DNA of 34,178 nt from Glomus cerebriforme. Lineage: Eukaryota; Glomeromycota; Glomeromycetes; Glomerales; Glomeraceae. Below, piece after piece: positions 10,038 to 19,800 of this stretch (the stretch's first letter is position 1; every line of letters begins with the position of its first letter). The stretch lies in contig QKYT01000115.1 in NCBI GenBank assembly GCA_003550305.1, positions 163,884 to 198,061 of the forward strand, in the 5' to 3' direction. The notes beneath the pieces were generated by a model that was given only the letters and a program-made list of their open reading frames with translations, did not search any database and was not told the origin of the DNA. Position numbers and translations under genes: made by a program.

Positions 10038-10345
10038 TCAAAGGTTACTACTATATCTAATGCCAACAATTTCAATAGAATTAATAATATTTCTAATTTC
10101 AGATAATTCTTCAGGACTAAGATGAATTTTTTGATGCTTCGAAATTTCTTCCAAATATTTAACTTTCCTTGTACCAGGGAATAGCGACAATATTATCTTC
10201 CTATAAAAATATATAAAAATCTTTATTATTATAAAAGAAAAACTTAAAGTTCTTTGGTTGAATTATACATACCTGAGCCAAAACTCAAGCTAAACAAAGT
10301 TGACCTAAAGTTACACCTTTCTTATTCGGTATAACGTGCTTACAT
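10038..10345 (-). pseudogene. Aldo/keto reductase 3'-end relic with retained intron
   Basis: The minus strand reads KKGVTLGQLCLA, a stop, VLAQ, then a 72-bp GT-AG intron (10201-10272), then EDNIVAIP, KVKYLEEISKHQKIHLSPEE and SEIRNIINSIEIVGIRYSSN, ending at TGA 10038-10040. This is the C-terminal part of an aldo/keto reductase of the yeast/plant AKR type, where the usual text is QLALAWVLAQ and VPIPGTK. Lesions are specific: the Trp codon of the 'AWVLAQ' motif is TGA, and an extra C in 'IPG' (about 10181) shifts the frame. No NADPH-binding N-terminal part or catalytic Tyr region is present upstream; the similarity ends near 10345. These enzymes reduce carbonyl compounds with NADPH. Confidence 0.75.
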
Positions 10346-10458
10346 TGTAATCCCGTGAGTACCAGCTTCCCTTACCTCGCCTTATGGCTTCTTACCCCAA
10401 AATTCCCCATTCTCATTTGTGTAAACTAGAAGCTTCATTCCCACGGTAGAGCTGGCTG
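10346..10458. other. GC-richer insert of unknown origin
   Basis: About 113 bp of clearly higher GC than all surroundings lie between the broken aldo/keto reductase and the MITE-like element. The minus strand reads MKLLVYTNENGEFWGKKP, a TAA, GEVREAGTHGITM, a TAA, ARYTE, which looks like coding sequence with two stops. The family is not recognised. Confidence 0.3.
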
Positions 10459-10691
10459 AGGACCCCGAACAATACTGAAATAGGTAACAAAAAAAAGCGC
10501 GTAGAATAAGCCAAAATAATCATGTAAATCTTTCCTTTTTTAGATAATTTTCAATAATATTGGCCAAAATATTATTACCTTTTTAGTAACTCACTGACAT
10601 TATTGTAATTCCGGCCCTGAAAAAATGCGTAGAACTAATAGTAAATTTTTTCCAATTTCTTGTTACCTATTTATATATTGCTCGGGGTCCT
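10459..10691. mobile_element. MITE-like element with about 30-bp terminal inverted repeats
   Basis: The left end 10459-10488 (aggaccccgaacaata...aaataggtaac) is the imperfect inverse of the right end 10662-10691 (gttacctatt...gctcggggtcct), about 26 of 30 positions matching. The total length is 233 bp with no reading frame, the structure expected of a non-autonomous DNA transposon. No clear target-site duplication is visible in the immediate flanks, so the superfamily cannot be named. Confidence 0.6.
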
Positions 10692-11072
10692 ATTATATAT
10701 ATGTTTTCTAAACTATTTTTCCCTTAGCAGTTTTTTCCCACATCTTAATACTATCTTAATTCACCAAAAATAGGCATAGTCCATATTTGATCTTAAACGT
10801 TCTTGTTTTTCGGAGTCAATATACCAATATTTGCACTATAAATAAAGCTTCAAATAAAAATTATAAAGTTTTTATAACATAACAAAAATGAAAAAAAAAA
10901 ATTTTTTAAAAAAAATTAATAAATTAAAATAAACTTTTCAATTGGTGCAATTGCCATGTGGTCTACAAATTCCTAAAAAAAGAAATTAGGCGGTGGCGGT
11001 GCCACAAAAATGACAAATTTCAGTATTATAACGAACTTGAAATTTTTTTTTTTTTTTTAATTAATTTTTAAC
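10692..11072. other. Upstream region of the 614-codon Sel1 gene
   Basis: AT-rich 5' flank with long A and T tracts directly before the start codon and a short GC patch (ggcggtggcggtgcc, about 10990-11004). It presumably holds the promoter, but no specific site can be identified. Confidence 0.35.
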
Positions 11073-12917
11073 ATGTCATTCAACTTATTAAGCGAACCCA
11101 TCATTAAAAAGCAGGAAACTAATATTTCTAACGATGATCAAAAATTTTTAAAAAAAATTTTAAATGATTTCTATCATAAGATTATTGAAATGAATGATTT
11201 TAATAATTTTGAAAAAATTTCTATTGAATGGATAAATTCTTATTTTGAAATTAATGATAGTAAAAATTCAAAAAATGTTCTTGAATTAATGAAAAATCAT
11301 GAACAAAGTAANTTTTGGTTTACAAGTCTTATTGGATTTTTTTATCAATATGGTATAGGTTGTNATTTAGATAAAGAAAAGGCGATGNAATTATATTTCT
11401 TGACTATTAATAATGAAAATGAAAAAGATTCATTAAATGAAGATTTTAAAAAATTAAATTCANTTGAAAAAGATAAAGATATNTTTGTTTCATTAAGAAA
11501 TGAAAACATTATGATCGGAAAATATTTATTATCATTATTTTATTATAAAGATATTATTTTAGACACAGAAGGTTTTAATTTTAATCGGAATAGGAAGGAT
11601 AGAAATGATCCAAATGAAGTAAAAAAGCTTTTAAAATTAGCCAAAAATGATGATTCAGAAGCACAATATAATTTAGCNATTTGTTATAAAAATGGAAATG
11701 GTATNGAAATTAATTACAAAAAAGCTTTTAAATGGTTTTTAAGCTCTGCCGAAAAAGAAAATTCAAATGCACAATTTAATTTAGCTATTTGTTATATGGA
11801 TGGAATGGGAACACAGAAAGACGAGGAAAAAGCATTTGAATGGTTTTTAAAATCTGAACAAAATGACCNTCTAGTCACTCAAAATAGAAATGAAAGGNAA
11901 GAATTTGAAAGGCAATTAAAACTTGCAATAGCAAATAATTCAATAGCACAAAACTATTTAGGATATTGTTATCAGTATGGTAAAGGAATATGTAAAAATG
12001 AAACAAAAGCATTTGAATTTTATTTGAAATCAGCTGTTGCAGAATGTGCTGAAGGGCAATATAATTTAGGATATTGTTATCAAAATGGTAAAGGAATTGA
12101 TAAAGATGAAACAAAAGCATTTGAGTGGTATTTACAATCAGCTGTTGCAGGATGTGCTCAAGGACAATATAATTTAGGATATTGTTACCACCATGGTAAT
12201 GGAATTGATAAAAATGAAACAAAAGCATTTGAGTGGTATTTGAAATCTGCCGTTGCAGGATGTGCTGCTGGACAATGCAGTTTAGGATATTGTTTTTCAA
12301 AAGCTATAGGAACAGATAAAAATGAAACAAAAGCATTTGAATGGTATTTGAAATCAGCTGTTGCAGGTTATGCTCAAGGACAGTGTAATTTAGGATATTG
12401 CTATCGGTATGGTAAAGGAATTGATAAAGATGAGACAAAAGCATTTGAATGGTACTTAAAAGCTGCTAGTGAAAATGAAACGGCACAAAATAATTTAGGA
12501 AATTGTTATCAATTTGGTAAAGGAACAGATAAAAATGAAACAAAAGCATTTGAATTTTATTTGAAATCAGCTGTTGCAGGAAGTGCTAATGGACAATGTA
12601 ATGTGGGATATTGTTATCAGTATGGTAAAGGAATTGATAAAGATGCAACAAAAGCATTTGAATGGTATTTGAAATCAGCTGTTGCAGGATGTGCTCAAGG
12701 ACAATTTAATTTAGGATATTGTTATCAGTATGGTAAAGGAATTAATAAAGATGAAGCAAAAGCATTTGAGTGGTACTTAAAAGCATCTGAAGGTGGAAAT
12801 AAAGTGGCACAAATTAAAATGAAATATTATCGATTTGGTAAAAGAATTGATAAAAAGATTGATAAAGCAGTTAAATGGTGTAAAAAGGCGCAGATCATGA
12901 AATCAAAGCAGCAATGA
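11073..12917 (+). CDS. Sel1-repeat protein, 614 aa
   Basis: Single-exon gene. Residues 1 to about 190 form a unique N-terminal part (SFNLLSEPIIKKQETN...) with one weak Sel1-like helix pair around residues 80-110 (FFYQYGIG). From about 190 to 600 there are roughly ten Sel1 units of 36 residues, pattern GQYNLGYCYxxGKGIDKDETKAFEWYLKSA; the first two are diverged and the rest nearly identical, indicating recent amplification. Sel1 repeats make a curved helical solenoid that usually serves as a protein-interaction scaffold; the partner here is unknown. No signal peptide or membrane segment is seen. The last residues (KKAQIMKSKQQ) differ from the paralogue tail, which exists in the next frame (ADHEIKAAMITLNHI), suggesting a late one-base indel. 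Nine N bases lie in 11312-11898. Confidence 0.92.
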   Translation: MSFNLLSEPIIKKQETNISNDDQKFLKKILNDFYHKIIEMNDFNNFEKISIEWINSYFEINDSKNSKNVLELMKNHEQSXFWFTSLIGFFYQYGIGCXLDKEKAMXLYFLTINNENEKDSLNEDFKKLNSXEKDKDXFVSLRNENIMIGKYLLSLFYYKDIILDTEGFNFNRNRKDRNDPNEVKKLLKLAKNDDSEAQYNLXICYKNGNGXEINYKKAFKWFLSSAEKENSNAQFNLAICYMDGMGTQKDEEKAFEWFLKSEQNDXLVTQNRNERXEFERQLKLAIANNSIAQNYLGYCYQYGKGICKNETKAFEFYLKSAVAECAEGQYNLGYCYQNGKGIDKDETKAFEWYLQSAVAGCAQGQYNLGYCYHHGNGIDKNETKAFEWYLKSAVAGCAAGQCSLGYCFSKAIGTDKNETKAFEWYLKSAVAGYAQGQCNLGYCYRYGKGIDKDETKAFEWYLKAASENETAQNNLGNCYQFGKGTDKNETKAFEFYLKSAVAGSANGQCNVGYCYQYGKGIDKDATKAFEWYLKSAVAGCAQGQFNLGYCYQYGKGINKDEAKAFEWYLKASEGGNKVAQIKMKYYRFGKRIDKKIDKAVKWCKKAQIMKSKQQ

Positions 12918-13488
12918 TTACATTAAATCATATTTAATCTGTATTGAAAATTAATTTTTGTAGAATTTCATTTTTATATTTGAATTAATGAATTTTCTTT
13001 CTTCTTTTATAAACATTTAACCATTGAATTATTCTTTTAATTATCATTTAAATACGTGTATACGTTATATTTTACAACGTATACACGTTATAAAACATAA
13101 TGAATGTATATACGTTATAAAATATAACGTAAATTATTACTTTGACAAACATCATAAATTTTATTAACGTGACTTAGCATTATATAAATTACTAGTTAGT
13201 GTTTTCAAGCTTCAAGTTTCTCTATGAAGTTTGAAGTTTGACCAAGGTATGATGTATCGATGCAAATACAGTTAATAACGAGTCATAAAGTTCGAAAATC
13301 AAGAAAATTAAATTTATCTAACCAAACATATTAAAAACATTTTTGTATACTTATTTCAAATAAATTATGACAATTCCAATTCAAAAAAAATATTTAATTT
13401 ATTATAATATATAATATAGATTAATTATAAACTTGATAGTAATTTATTTTATAAGGAAAATTATTTTATTTCTGACCAGATTTTTTTT
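12918..13488. other. 3' flank of Sel1 gene and intergenic sequence
   Basis: Contains the alternative-frame continuation of the Sel1 tail just after 12917, two strong palindromes (13054-13131, listed separately), and at 13171-13220 a block shared with the 3' flank of the first Sel1 gene at 1400-1445. No gene is seen. Confidence 0.5.
13054..13131. repeat. Two perfect hairpins downstream of the Sel1 gene
   Basis: Hairpin 1 has 13-bp perfect arms (acgtgtatacgtt at 13054-13066, inverse at 13076-13088) with a 9-base loop. Hairpin 2 has 9-bp perfect arms (tacgttata at 13111-13119, inverse at 13123-13131) with a 3-base loop. They lie 137-214 bp past the stop codon, possibly in the 3' UTR or just after the transcript end. 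Confidence 0.65.
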
Positions 13489-14877
13489 TTAAATCCATTC
13501 AAAATTTTCAAAAGTACTTTCAGATGAACTATAATGATATTTCTTAATTATTCCTTTTGCTTTATATTTTTTTATAAGATAATGATATCCCATATTTTCA
13601 TAATTAGTTTGCAATAACATAGGACATCTACTTTTCCAATTATCAAAAAATAATTTTAAGGATTCCGTAGGTACCTTACTATGCCAAGCAAAAAATAGTT
13701 TAAACTTAAACAAATTAGCTGGTGATAACTCAGTTAATATTTCGAATAAATTATCCCAATCAAGTTCATTTCCTAATATAATAATTAATCCATTTAAATA
13801 TTGACAATTAATTAATAAATTCTCCAATGCCAAAATATTACTATTATTAAACGTTAACTTAAGATATTTAAGATATGGGCAATTCTGATAAATCGCTTGG
13901 ATAAGTCTTTTATTGTCGTCACCTTCACGATCGATACTGATTTCCGTAAGATGTCCTTTTGTATTTTCAATTAAATCTACTAAATCTTTAGATGAGATTC
14001 GCTTAGTTTTTAGAAATTCTAAAACAGGCAAAGATACATTTTCTAAATAACTACAATTTGACAAATTTGAGTAATAAAATGAATCTATTTCTAAACTTAT
14101 TAAATTTTTAAGATATGAAATACTTTTCGTAACGGGTTTCCAATTGATCTTTAAAAATTTGATGGTATCCGCATGTTTAACCAATGATACTTCAAGAATT
14201 CTGCAAAACGATTCATCATTTGTCATTAAACGAGTAAAAATGACATCATTTAGACTCCTTTGCGCTTCGATTAATTTAATGGCTCCAGAATTATTATTAC
14301 AAAATTCCAATCTTAAGTTTTTAATTGATTTACATATTCCAGCCAATCCTACTAAGGTAGATTTTGGGAGATTACCATAACAATGAAGGTATTTAAGTTC
14401 TGAAAAGCAATATTCGGCTTCTGATATAAGGTGTATTTGAAGATTACATTGTTGGGATATATATAAATGAGTATATACTTTATTTCTATTAACAAATAAC
14501 TTCAATATTTCATTCTTTATAATGGGAATTTTGGATTCTTCAACATCTTCTATGGTAGAAAATATTCCTTCTAAACGAAATAAATCGAAATATTTACAAA
14601 AATTAAAATAATTGAATAAAGGTTTTTGTTGTACTATTGACTTTAGATCGATGCCTTTACTTAATAAAAATTCTTTTGTCTCATTTGGTAAATGCGAAAT
14701 GATTATATCCATCGATTTCTTTTCCACTTTTAAATGTTTTAAGAAATTCTTCCATAAGATTGGAACAACAATATTACACCAAGTTTTATTAACGAAAAGG
14801 CATGAGTAAAGAGATTTTACATTATCGTGCAACTCTTCTAATATTAAGGAAAGCACGTCTTTGTTGAGCTTTGACAT
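13489..14877 (-). CDS. F-box/LRR-like protein, 462 aa
   Basis: Intact single-exon gene. An F-box lies at about residues 4-45 (LSLILEELHDNVKSLYSCLF, then VNKTWCNIVVPILWKN), the N-terminal pattern typical of the large Rhizophagus F-box family. F-box domains bind Skp1 and bring substrates to an SCF ubiquitin ligase. The rest is a series of irregular leucine-rich segments, for example LKYLHCYGNLPKSTLVGL, CPYLKYLKLTFNNSN and LLINCQYLNGLIIILGNE, presumably a solenoid for substrate binding. The tail has the family ending seen in relics elsewhere in the window (LFFDNWKSRCP, then YKAKGIIKKYHY). The next gene upstream (15264-16853) is a second F-box gene in the same orientation, but the two are diverged and are not a recent tandem copy. 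The substrate is unknown. Confidence 0.93.
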   Translation of the reverse strand: MSKLNKDVLSLILEELHDNVKSLYSCLFVNKTWCNIVVPILWKNFLKHLKVEKKSMDIIISHLPNETKEFLLSKGIDLKSIVQQKPLFNYFNFCKYFDLFRLEGIFSTIEDVEESKIPIIKNEILKLFVNRNKVYTHLYISQQCNLQIHLISEAEYCFSELKYLHCYGNLPKSTLVGLAGICKSIKNLRLEFCNNNSGAIKLIEAQRSLNDVIFTRLMTNDESFCRILEVSLVKHADTIKFLKINWKPVTKSISYLKNLISLEIDSFYYSNLSNCSYLENVSLPVLEFLKTKRISSKDLVDLIENTKGHLTEISIDREGDDNKRLIQAIYQNCPYLKYLKLTFNNSNILALENLLINCQYLNGLIIILGNELDWDNLFEILTELSPANLFKFKLFFAWHSKVPTESLKLFFDNWKSRCPMLLQTNYENMGYHYLIKKYKAKGIIKKYHYSSSESTFENFEWI

Positions 14878-15263
14878 ATTTTTTTAAAAAGAAAAATATT
14901 CTTAGAACTTTAGAAATTATTTTAAAAAAAAGTCGGAGAAATTGTGGAGACAATGTCTTTGTTTATAAAAATGGTATCAGATGGCGTAAATGTACGACAA
15001 AGAAATAATTTTGCCGGTGATTACTGCGTCACTTTAATAATGCTGCGCGTCTGGGTGTCTACCTTAATTTTTATAAAATGTTTTAAATAAATTATAAGAT
15101 TTTACAAATTTCTCGTAATATTCGTAAATATTCATAAATATTCAGAGCTTTGTGTTCATCAAGTCAGCCAAAATATATTATAGTATAATACAATGTATAG
15201 TATATATGGAATTAGAGATATTGGTTAAAATATTTTATTAAAATATATGCATATATAAATCAT
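14878..15263. other. Spacer between two F-box genes
   Basis: 386 bp, AT-rich with a slightly GC-richer patch near 15015-15060. It must hold the promoter of the 13489-14877 gene and the 3' end of the next; no specific signal is recognised. Confidence 0.4.
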
Positions 15264-16853
15264 TTACATTTTTACTAATTGGACGCCAAATTGTTTGGTA
15301 ACATCAACATATTCGTGAAAATTATCACATCCATTAATTTCTAAATATTTTAATACGCAACCACCAATTACACACTCCTCTAAGAAATAAGTCAATGATT
15401 TAATAGATATCATTGAACAATTTGTTTCTCTAAATTGAATTCTTTTTAAAGTTTTAGGAATAAATTTACCTAAATTTCTTAAATTTTCTTCGACAAGTCC
15501 ATCATCCGATAATATAACACTAAAATAAACAAGTCGATTACATGATTTAAGTATAGAAATCAATTCATTTGGAAAAATTTTAGGAAGTTCTAAATAAATT
15601 AATAAGTTTAAATAAAGTGGAATTTGTTGAAATAATCGAACGCCTTGTTTTTCCACTCTTTCATAATTTATAACTAATTTAGTTAAAGTATTCGAAGAAG
15701 ATTGAATTAATTGAATTAAAAATTCTTCAGAAATATTTGTATAATATCTTTCTACAAGTTCAAATACTTCAAGCTTTGTTAGATTCTTTGCCCAAGGATA
15801 CAAATTATCATTTATCTTCCTACACTTGTATAATTTTAATTCTCTGATATTTCTAAGTAAACATAATGAGTTAACAACATTTTGATTGATATCACCAAAA
15901 TATAAATTCTTAAATTCTAATATCTGCAAACTTTCACTTTGTGTTGATAAAGAATTAAACACAATATTATATTTATTATCGGCATTACTATAAAATAATC
16001 GATCTAAACTATAAAATAATAAATCGTATCGATTCTCCGATAATATAATATGTTGTAACCTTTTTTGTGCAGAAATGAATTGAGATAATGATTTTGCTTC
16101 ATCAATAGTTTTGATCCTTTTGTTATAAAGTAATTTTAAATTATAAACGTTATTTGAAAGTGTTAAATAAAGACCTTTCGGTAACAATTTAATTTCTTCA
16201 TCTCTATTATCTCTATTAAAATAACTATTAATATAATAAAATTCTTTTAGATCACTCAATTTACTTTTTCCATGACAATCCTTAATGGTTAACAAGTTAA
16301 TTATATCATTATTTTGCATTGTAAATGGAAATTCTAGTATTGTAAAATTATTTGAATTTTTGCACAAGAATTTGACGAAATGATTCATGATTTGAATGAT
16401 TACCTCTGTTGACATCATTTTCGGATTATATGCGGACAGCCATATTTCTTTATATATGATCAAGTATTGTGATTTAAACATCAATTCATCAACAATTAAA
16501 CCACGAATTAAAGAAATATAATTAAAAGTTGGTAAAATATTTGTAATATAAGGAATGTGAATTAATTCGTTGAGTTTATTGAAAAATATTTTTTTTATTT
16601 CAGATTGTGGAACACAACTTAATAATGTACGAATTAATTTATAAAAAGCGTTATAAGAAGTTTTATGACGAAAATGATGAAAGGGATAAGAATATAAAAC
16701 TGGTGTTGATATTCTACACCAATGTCTTGATACTAACGTACAAGAATATAAATTTCTAGTGGAGATGTTAGAGCCAACATCACTGAAAGGACGTTCGTCA
16801 ATAAAATTTGAAAAAATCTTTTCTAAACATTCTGAAAGTAAAAACGATGCCAT
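15264..16853 (-). CDS. F-box/LRR-like protein, 529 aa
   Basis: Intact single-exon gene. The F-box is at about residues 4-60 (LSECLEKIFSNFIDERPF, then LYSCTLVSRHWCRISTPVLY), with an insertion between the two halves relative to the shorter family form. The rest is leucine-rich: LKEFYYINSYFNRDN, LQILEFKNLYFG, IRELKLYKCRKIND, LTKLEVFELVERYYTN and LIYLELPKIFPN, ending with LKYLEINGCDNFHEY. The predicted role is SCF substrate recognition; the target is unknown. The start was chosen at 16853 because it begins the conserved F-box. Another ATG seven bases upstream (16858-16860) is in a different frame and would start an overlapping upstream frame, which might lower translation. Confidence 0.92.
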   Translation of the reverse strand: MASFLLSECLEKIFSNFIDERPFSDVGSNISTRNLYSCTLVSRHWCRISTPVLYSYPFHHFRHKTSYNAFYKLIRTLLSCVPQSEIKKIFFNKLNELIHIPYITNILPTFNYISLIRGLIVDELMFKSQYLIIYKEIWLSAYNPKMMSTEVIIQIMNHFVKFLCKNSNNFTILEFPFTMQNNDIINLLTIKDCHGKSKLSDLKEFYYINSYFNRDNRDEEIKLLPKGLYLTLSNNVYNLKLLYNKRIKTIDEAKSLSQFISAQKRLQHIILSENRYDLLFYSLDRLFYSNADNKYNIVFNSLSTQSESLQILEFKNLYFGDINQNVVNSLCLLRNIRELKLYKCRKINDNLYPWAKNLTKLEVFELVERYYTNISEEFLIQLIQSSSNTLTKLVINYERVEKQGVRLFQQIPLYLNLLIYLELPKIFPNELISILKSCNRLVYFSVILSDDGLVEENLRNLGKFIPKTLKRIQFRETNCSMISIKSLTYFLEECVIGGCVLKYLEINGCDNFHEYVDVTKQFGVQLVKM

Positions 16854-19800
16854 CTTTCATCACTATTATTTTAGAGAGAATAAAAATTTTTTTTTTTTAG
16901 GAAAGAAAGGAGAAAAAAAAAAATCAATTAAATATTAATAATGTGCGGTCCGGATGTAACTATATTTGGTAAAATTTAAAATTTTTAATCAAATTATCAA
17001 TGTCGATCACATCCATTCAGCGAGTGATCTAACTAAAAATGAGTATATTTTTATTTATTGTTATAAAACTTTCTCAATCATAATACTATCACAATAGATC
17101 ACATGATCTCATGTTGCTGATCTTTATCTATGGCACTAATCCATAATTTGACCACAAAGGTAAATATAGAGACCTACTTATTAAAACTTTCTACAGGTTT
17201 CAGTGATGAAAACTAAATTTCGAACAACACGACGATTATTTTTTGTAGAAATAAATCATATCGCAAAACACCAATCATTGCGCAATGATCATCAAAATAT
17301 TACAAAAACACTTTGAATAAACAAAAGAAAAAATAAGTCTGGCATTAAATCTTAAAATCATTACAAATTCCTAATTATAGCAAACACATTCATTTTCACG
17401 TTTATAACATAGAAAGTTTATTACTTTCTCAAAAACATTTGAATTTTTTTTTTATTTGAGAGGGTATCGAGACGCTTATCTGAGATTATCTGAAGCTGTA
17501 ATGTTATGTTACGTGAAGTGGTAAATAAATATATACTATATCTGATATATACAATGTATATAAAATTCTCCTGAAAATCATTTACATATAAAGTCCAAAT
17601 ATTGAACACTAATAATTTTTTGTTAACAAATCATTGGAAAGAAATAATAAATTTGATATATTTAAATTGTAACATAGAATTTATTATAAAATATAAATTT
17701 GCTTAAGAAATTCAATCTAGTTGCCAATAGTTGTGAAGAGATTTTGTTTTGATATTATTACCTGAAAAATACGGCATATACAAAGGAGTTAAACTGACTT
17801 CTTCACAACATTGTGCATCAGAAAATTCTGAGCTAAGAATTTCCGTAATCTCTTTATTGTAACAGGAATAGGAAGTATTAAACCCGTAAAATTTTGTCAC
17901 TTAACGCATGACGTTAATTTTGCTCGTTCACGTGACAATTCGGCCAGAGTTATGTTGAATTTTTATAAAACGTTAAAAATAATTTTTCTACCTGTTATAT
18001 ACTCGTTATACTTGTTAGATATTAGCCTAAATTTAAACATCAATCTCATACAATTTTTAATACTTCACATTCTTCTACATACAGTAATTTTTTATATAAA
18101 TTAATCTTCAGATTTTATTATAGACATATCATAATTTCCTATATCGGTTTGTGATTCCTTGGTGGTGGTGGTATCAGAGTATGATTTGAATGAATTACAC
18201 TGAACTATTAACTACACATTGTGTATAAAATTATGTAGAAAGTTTAAAATAGTTATTAAAATAATAAAGTAAATATTATAATAACCTTAAAGTCAATGAA
18301 ATTACGGTCCAACAAACAACAAAATATTTAAATTCAAAGGAAATAAATTCATCTTTAGCATAAATTTTCGTTTCTGATTATTGTATTTATATATATGGTA
18401 ATTGGCGCTAAATTATATGTACAAGTAAATTGTTGCTACAGCCCTACCAACTGTACTTTATTATATAGTTCTAAGATAAATATAGAGTTGTTGGTTCATT
18501 AAGATGCTACGAACAAGGAAATAAAAGGAAATTAAGAGCAGTATTTGTATGTTATTGCACGGACGTGCTTGATAATGGTATGATGTGGCACGAAGTGCCA
18601 CATCAGATCATTAAGAAAGACTTTCAATATTAATATACGTGATATTAGGATTAGTGCAGCATAAAAATATCAGGCGCACAATCCTAATGACCGTGTATTA
18701 TCAAATTTTTGCGTGACTCATCAATGATTTATCATATGCGTCTGTTTGCTAAATGAGTCACGATGTCATTATAATAATCAAAGTCAAATATGTCGTATTA
18801 TTATTTTAGTATTCCTTTATTTTGTTTTTTTATAGGAAATTCAAGTATATTAAAAATAATTATGTCAAAATATTACTGAGTAATTATAACTATTTTACTG
18901 ACATATATTTCAGAATATAGAATTTTTACTTATCAAAAAAAAAAAAAAAAAAAGAGTAATGATGTTGATAGAGTGATTGTACTGTATAAGAGGTAACTAT
19001 ATAAAGAAGGAGACGTACTGCATATTACATTACAAAATTCAGGTGATGCCAAATTGCTAATATTCTGAAAAAAAATATTTTTTTTTTTGTAGTAGAAAAT
19101 GCGTTGGACTAAAAGAACTTTTATATTATTCGAATATGTAAAGTAATAATTTAACAATTTATATCAGGTTTTGTTTTAGGCGAATTCAATAATGAAAGTT
19201 TGATTATCGTCTAGAAAATTTATCAATCAAGCCTTCAATGAAATTAACGACATTTTTCCTCAATGGGTATTACTTCAAGTGATTATAGTTTCAAAAAGTG
19301 ATTTTAAATAATTTGATAAATAAGAGAAAATATTGACACTAAAAAATTTTCAGAAAAATGATCATTTATCGCAGTTGTCTCCAGAAATTTTTTATAGGGT
19401 GACATGGATCTATTCTAAAGATTGTATCAAGTGGTGGAAAAATATTTACCGAAAAATTAAATGTTAAAGTTGTAATATTATTTGTGACACATTAATTATT
19501 TAACCGTCAAATTAATCGGTTAAATTCATCGAAATCTTCCGATAACTCATACTTCGGAGTTCGGAAATTAAATGAAAATTTTGTAACATTTACTGTAAGA
19601 CAATTTTTATAGTTTTTATAACCCAATTTTTTTAGTTCCTGCCAAATTTAATGCCGGCCAAAATTAAGCTTATCCAAGTTCTAAAAGAATTGCGTAAAAA
19701 AAAACTTACTTGTCATTCTTGTGTCACAAAGAGATGGCGGTTAGTAAAATTATTATTACAATTATATTTAATATCTCAACTCGTATACAGATTCAATTTT

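Noticed and set aside
11875..12300. 141-codon minus-strand frame with repeated NNILNCI motifs
   Set aside because: Exact antisense of the Sel1 repeats; the regularity comes from the sense gene. The same applies to 369-581 minus and 33067-33291 plus.
17421..19157. Three minus-strand frames of 62-74 codons
   Set aside because: No recognisable motif or composition bias; typical chance frames of AT-rich DNA.
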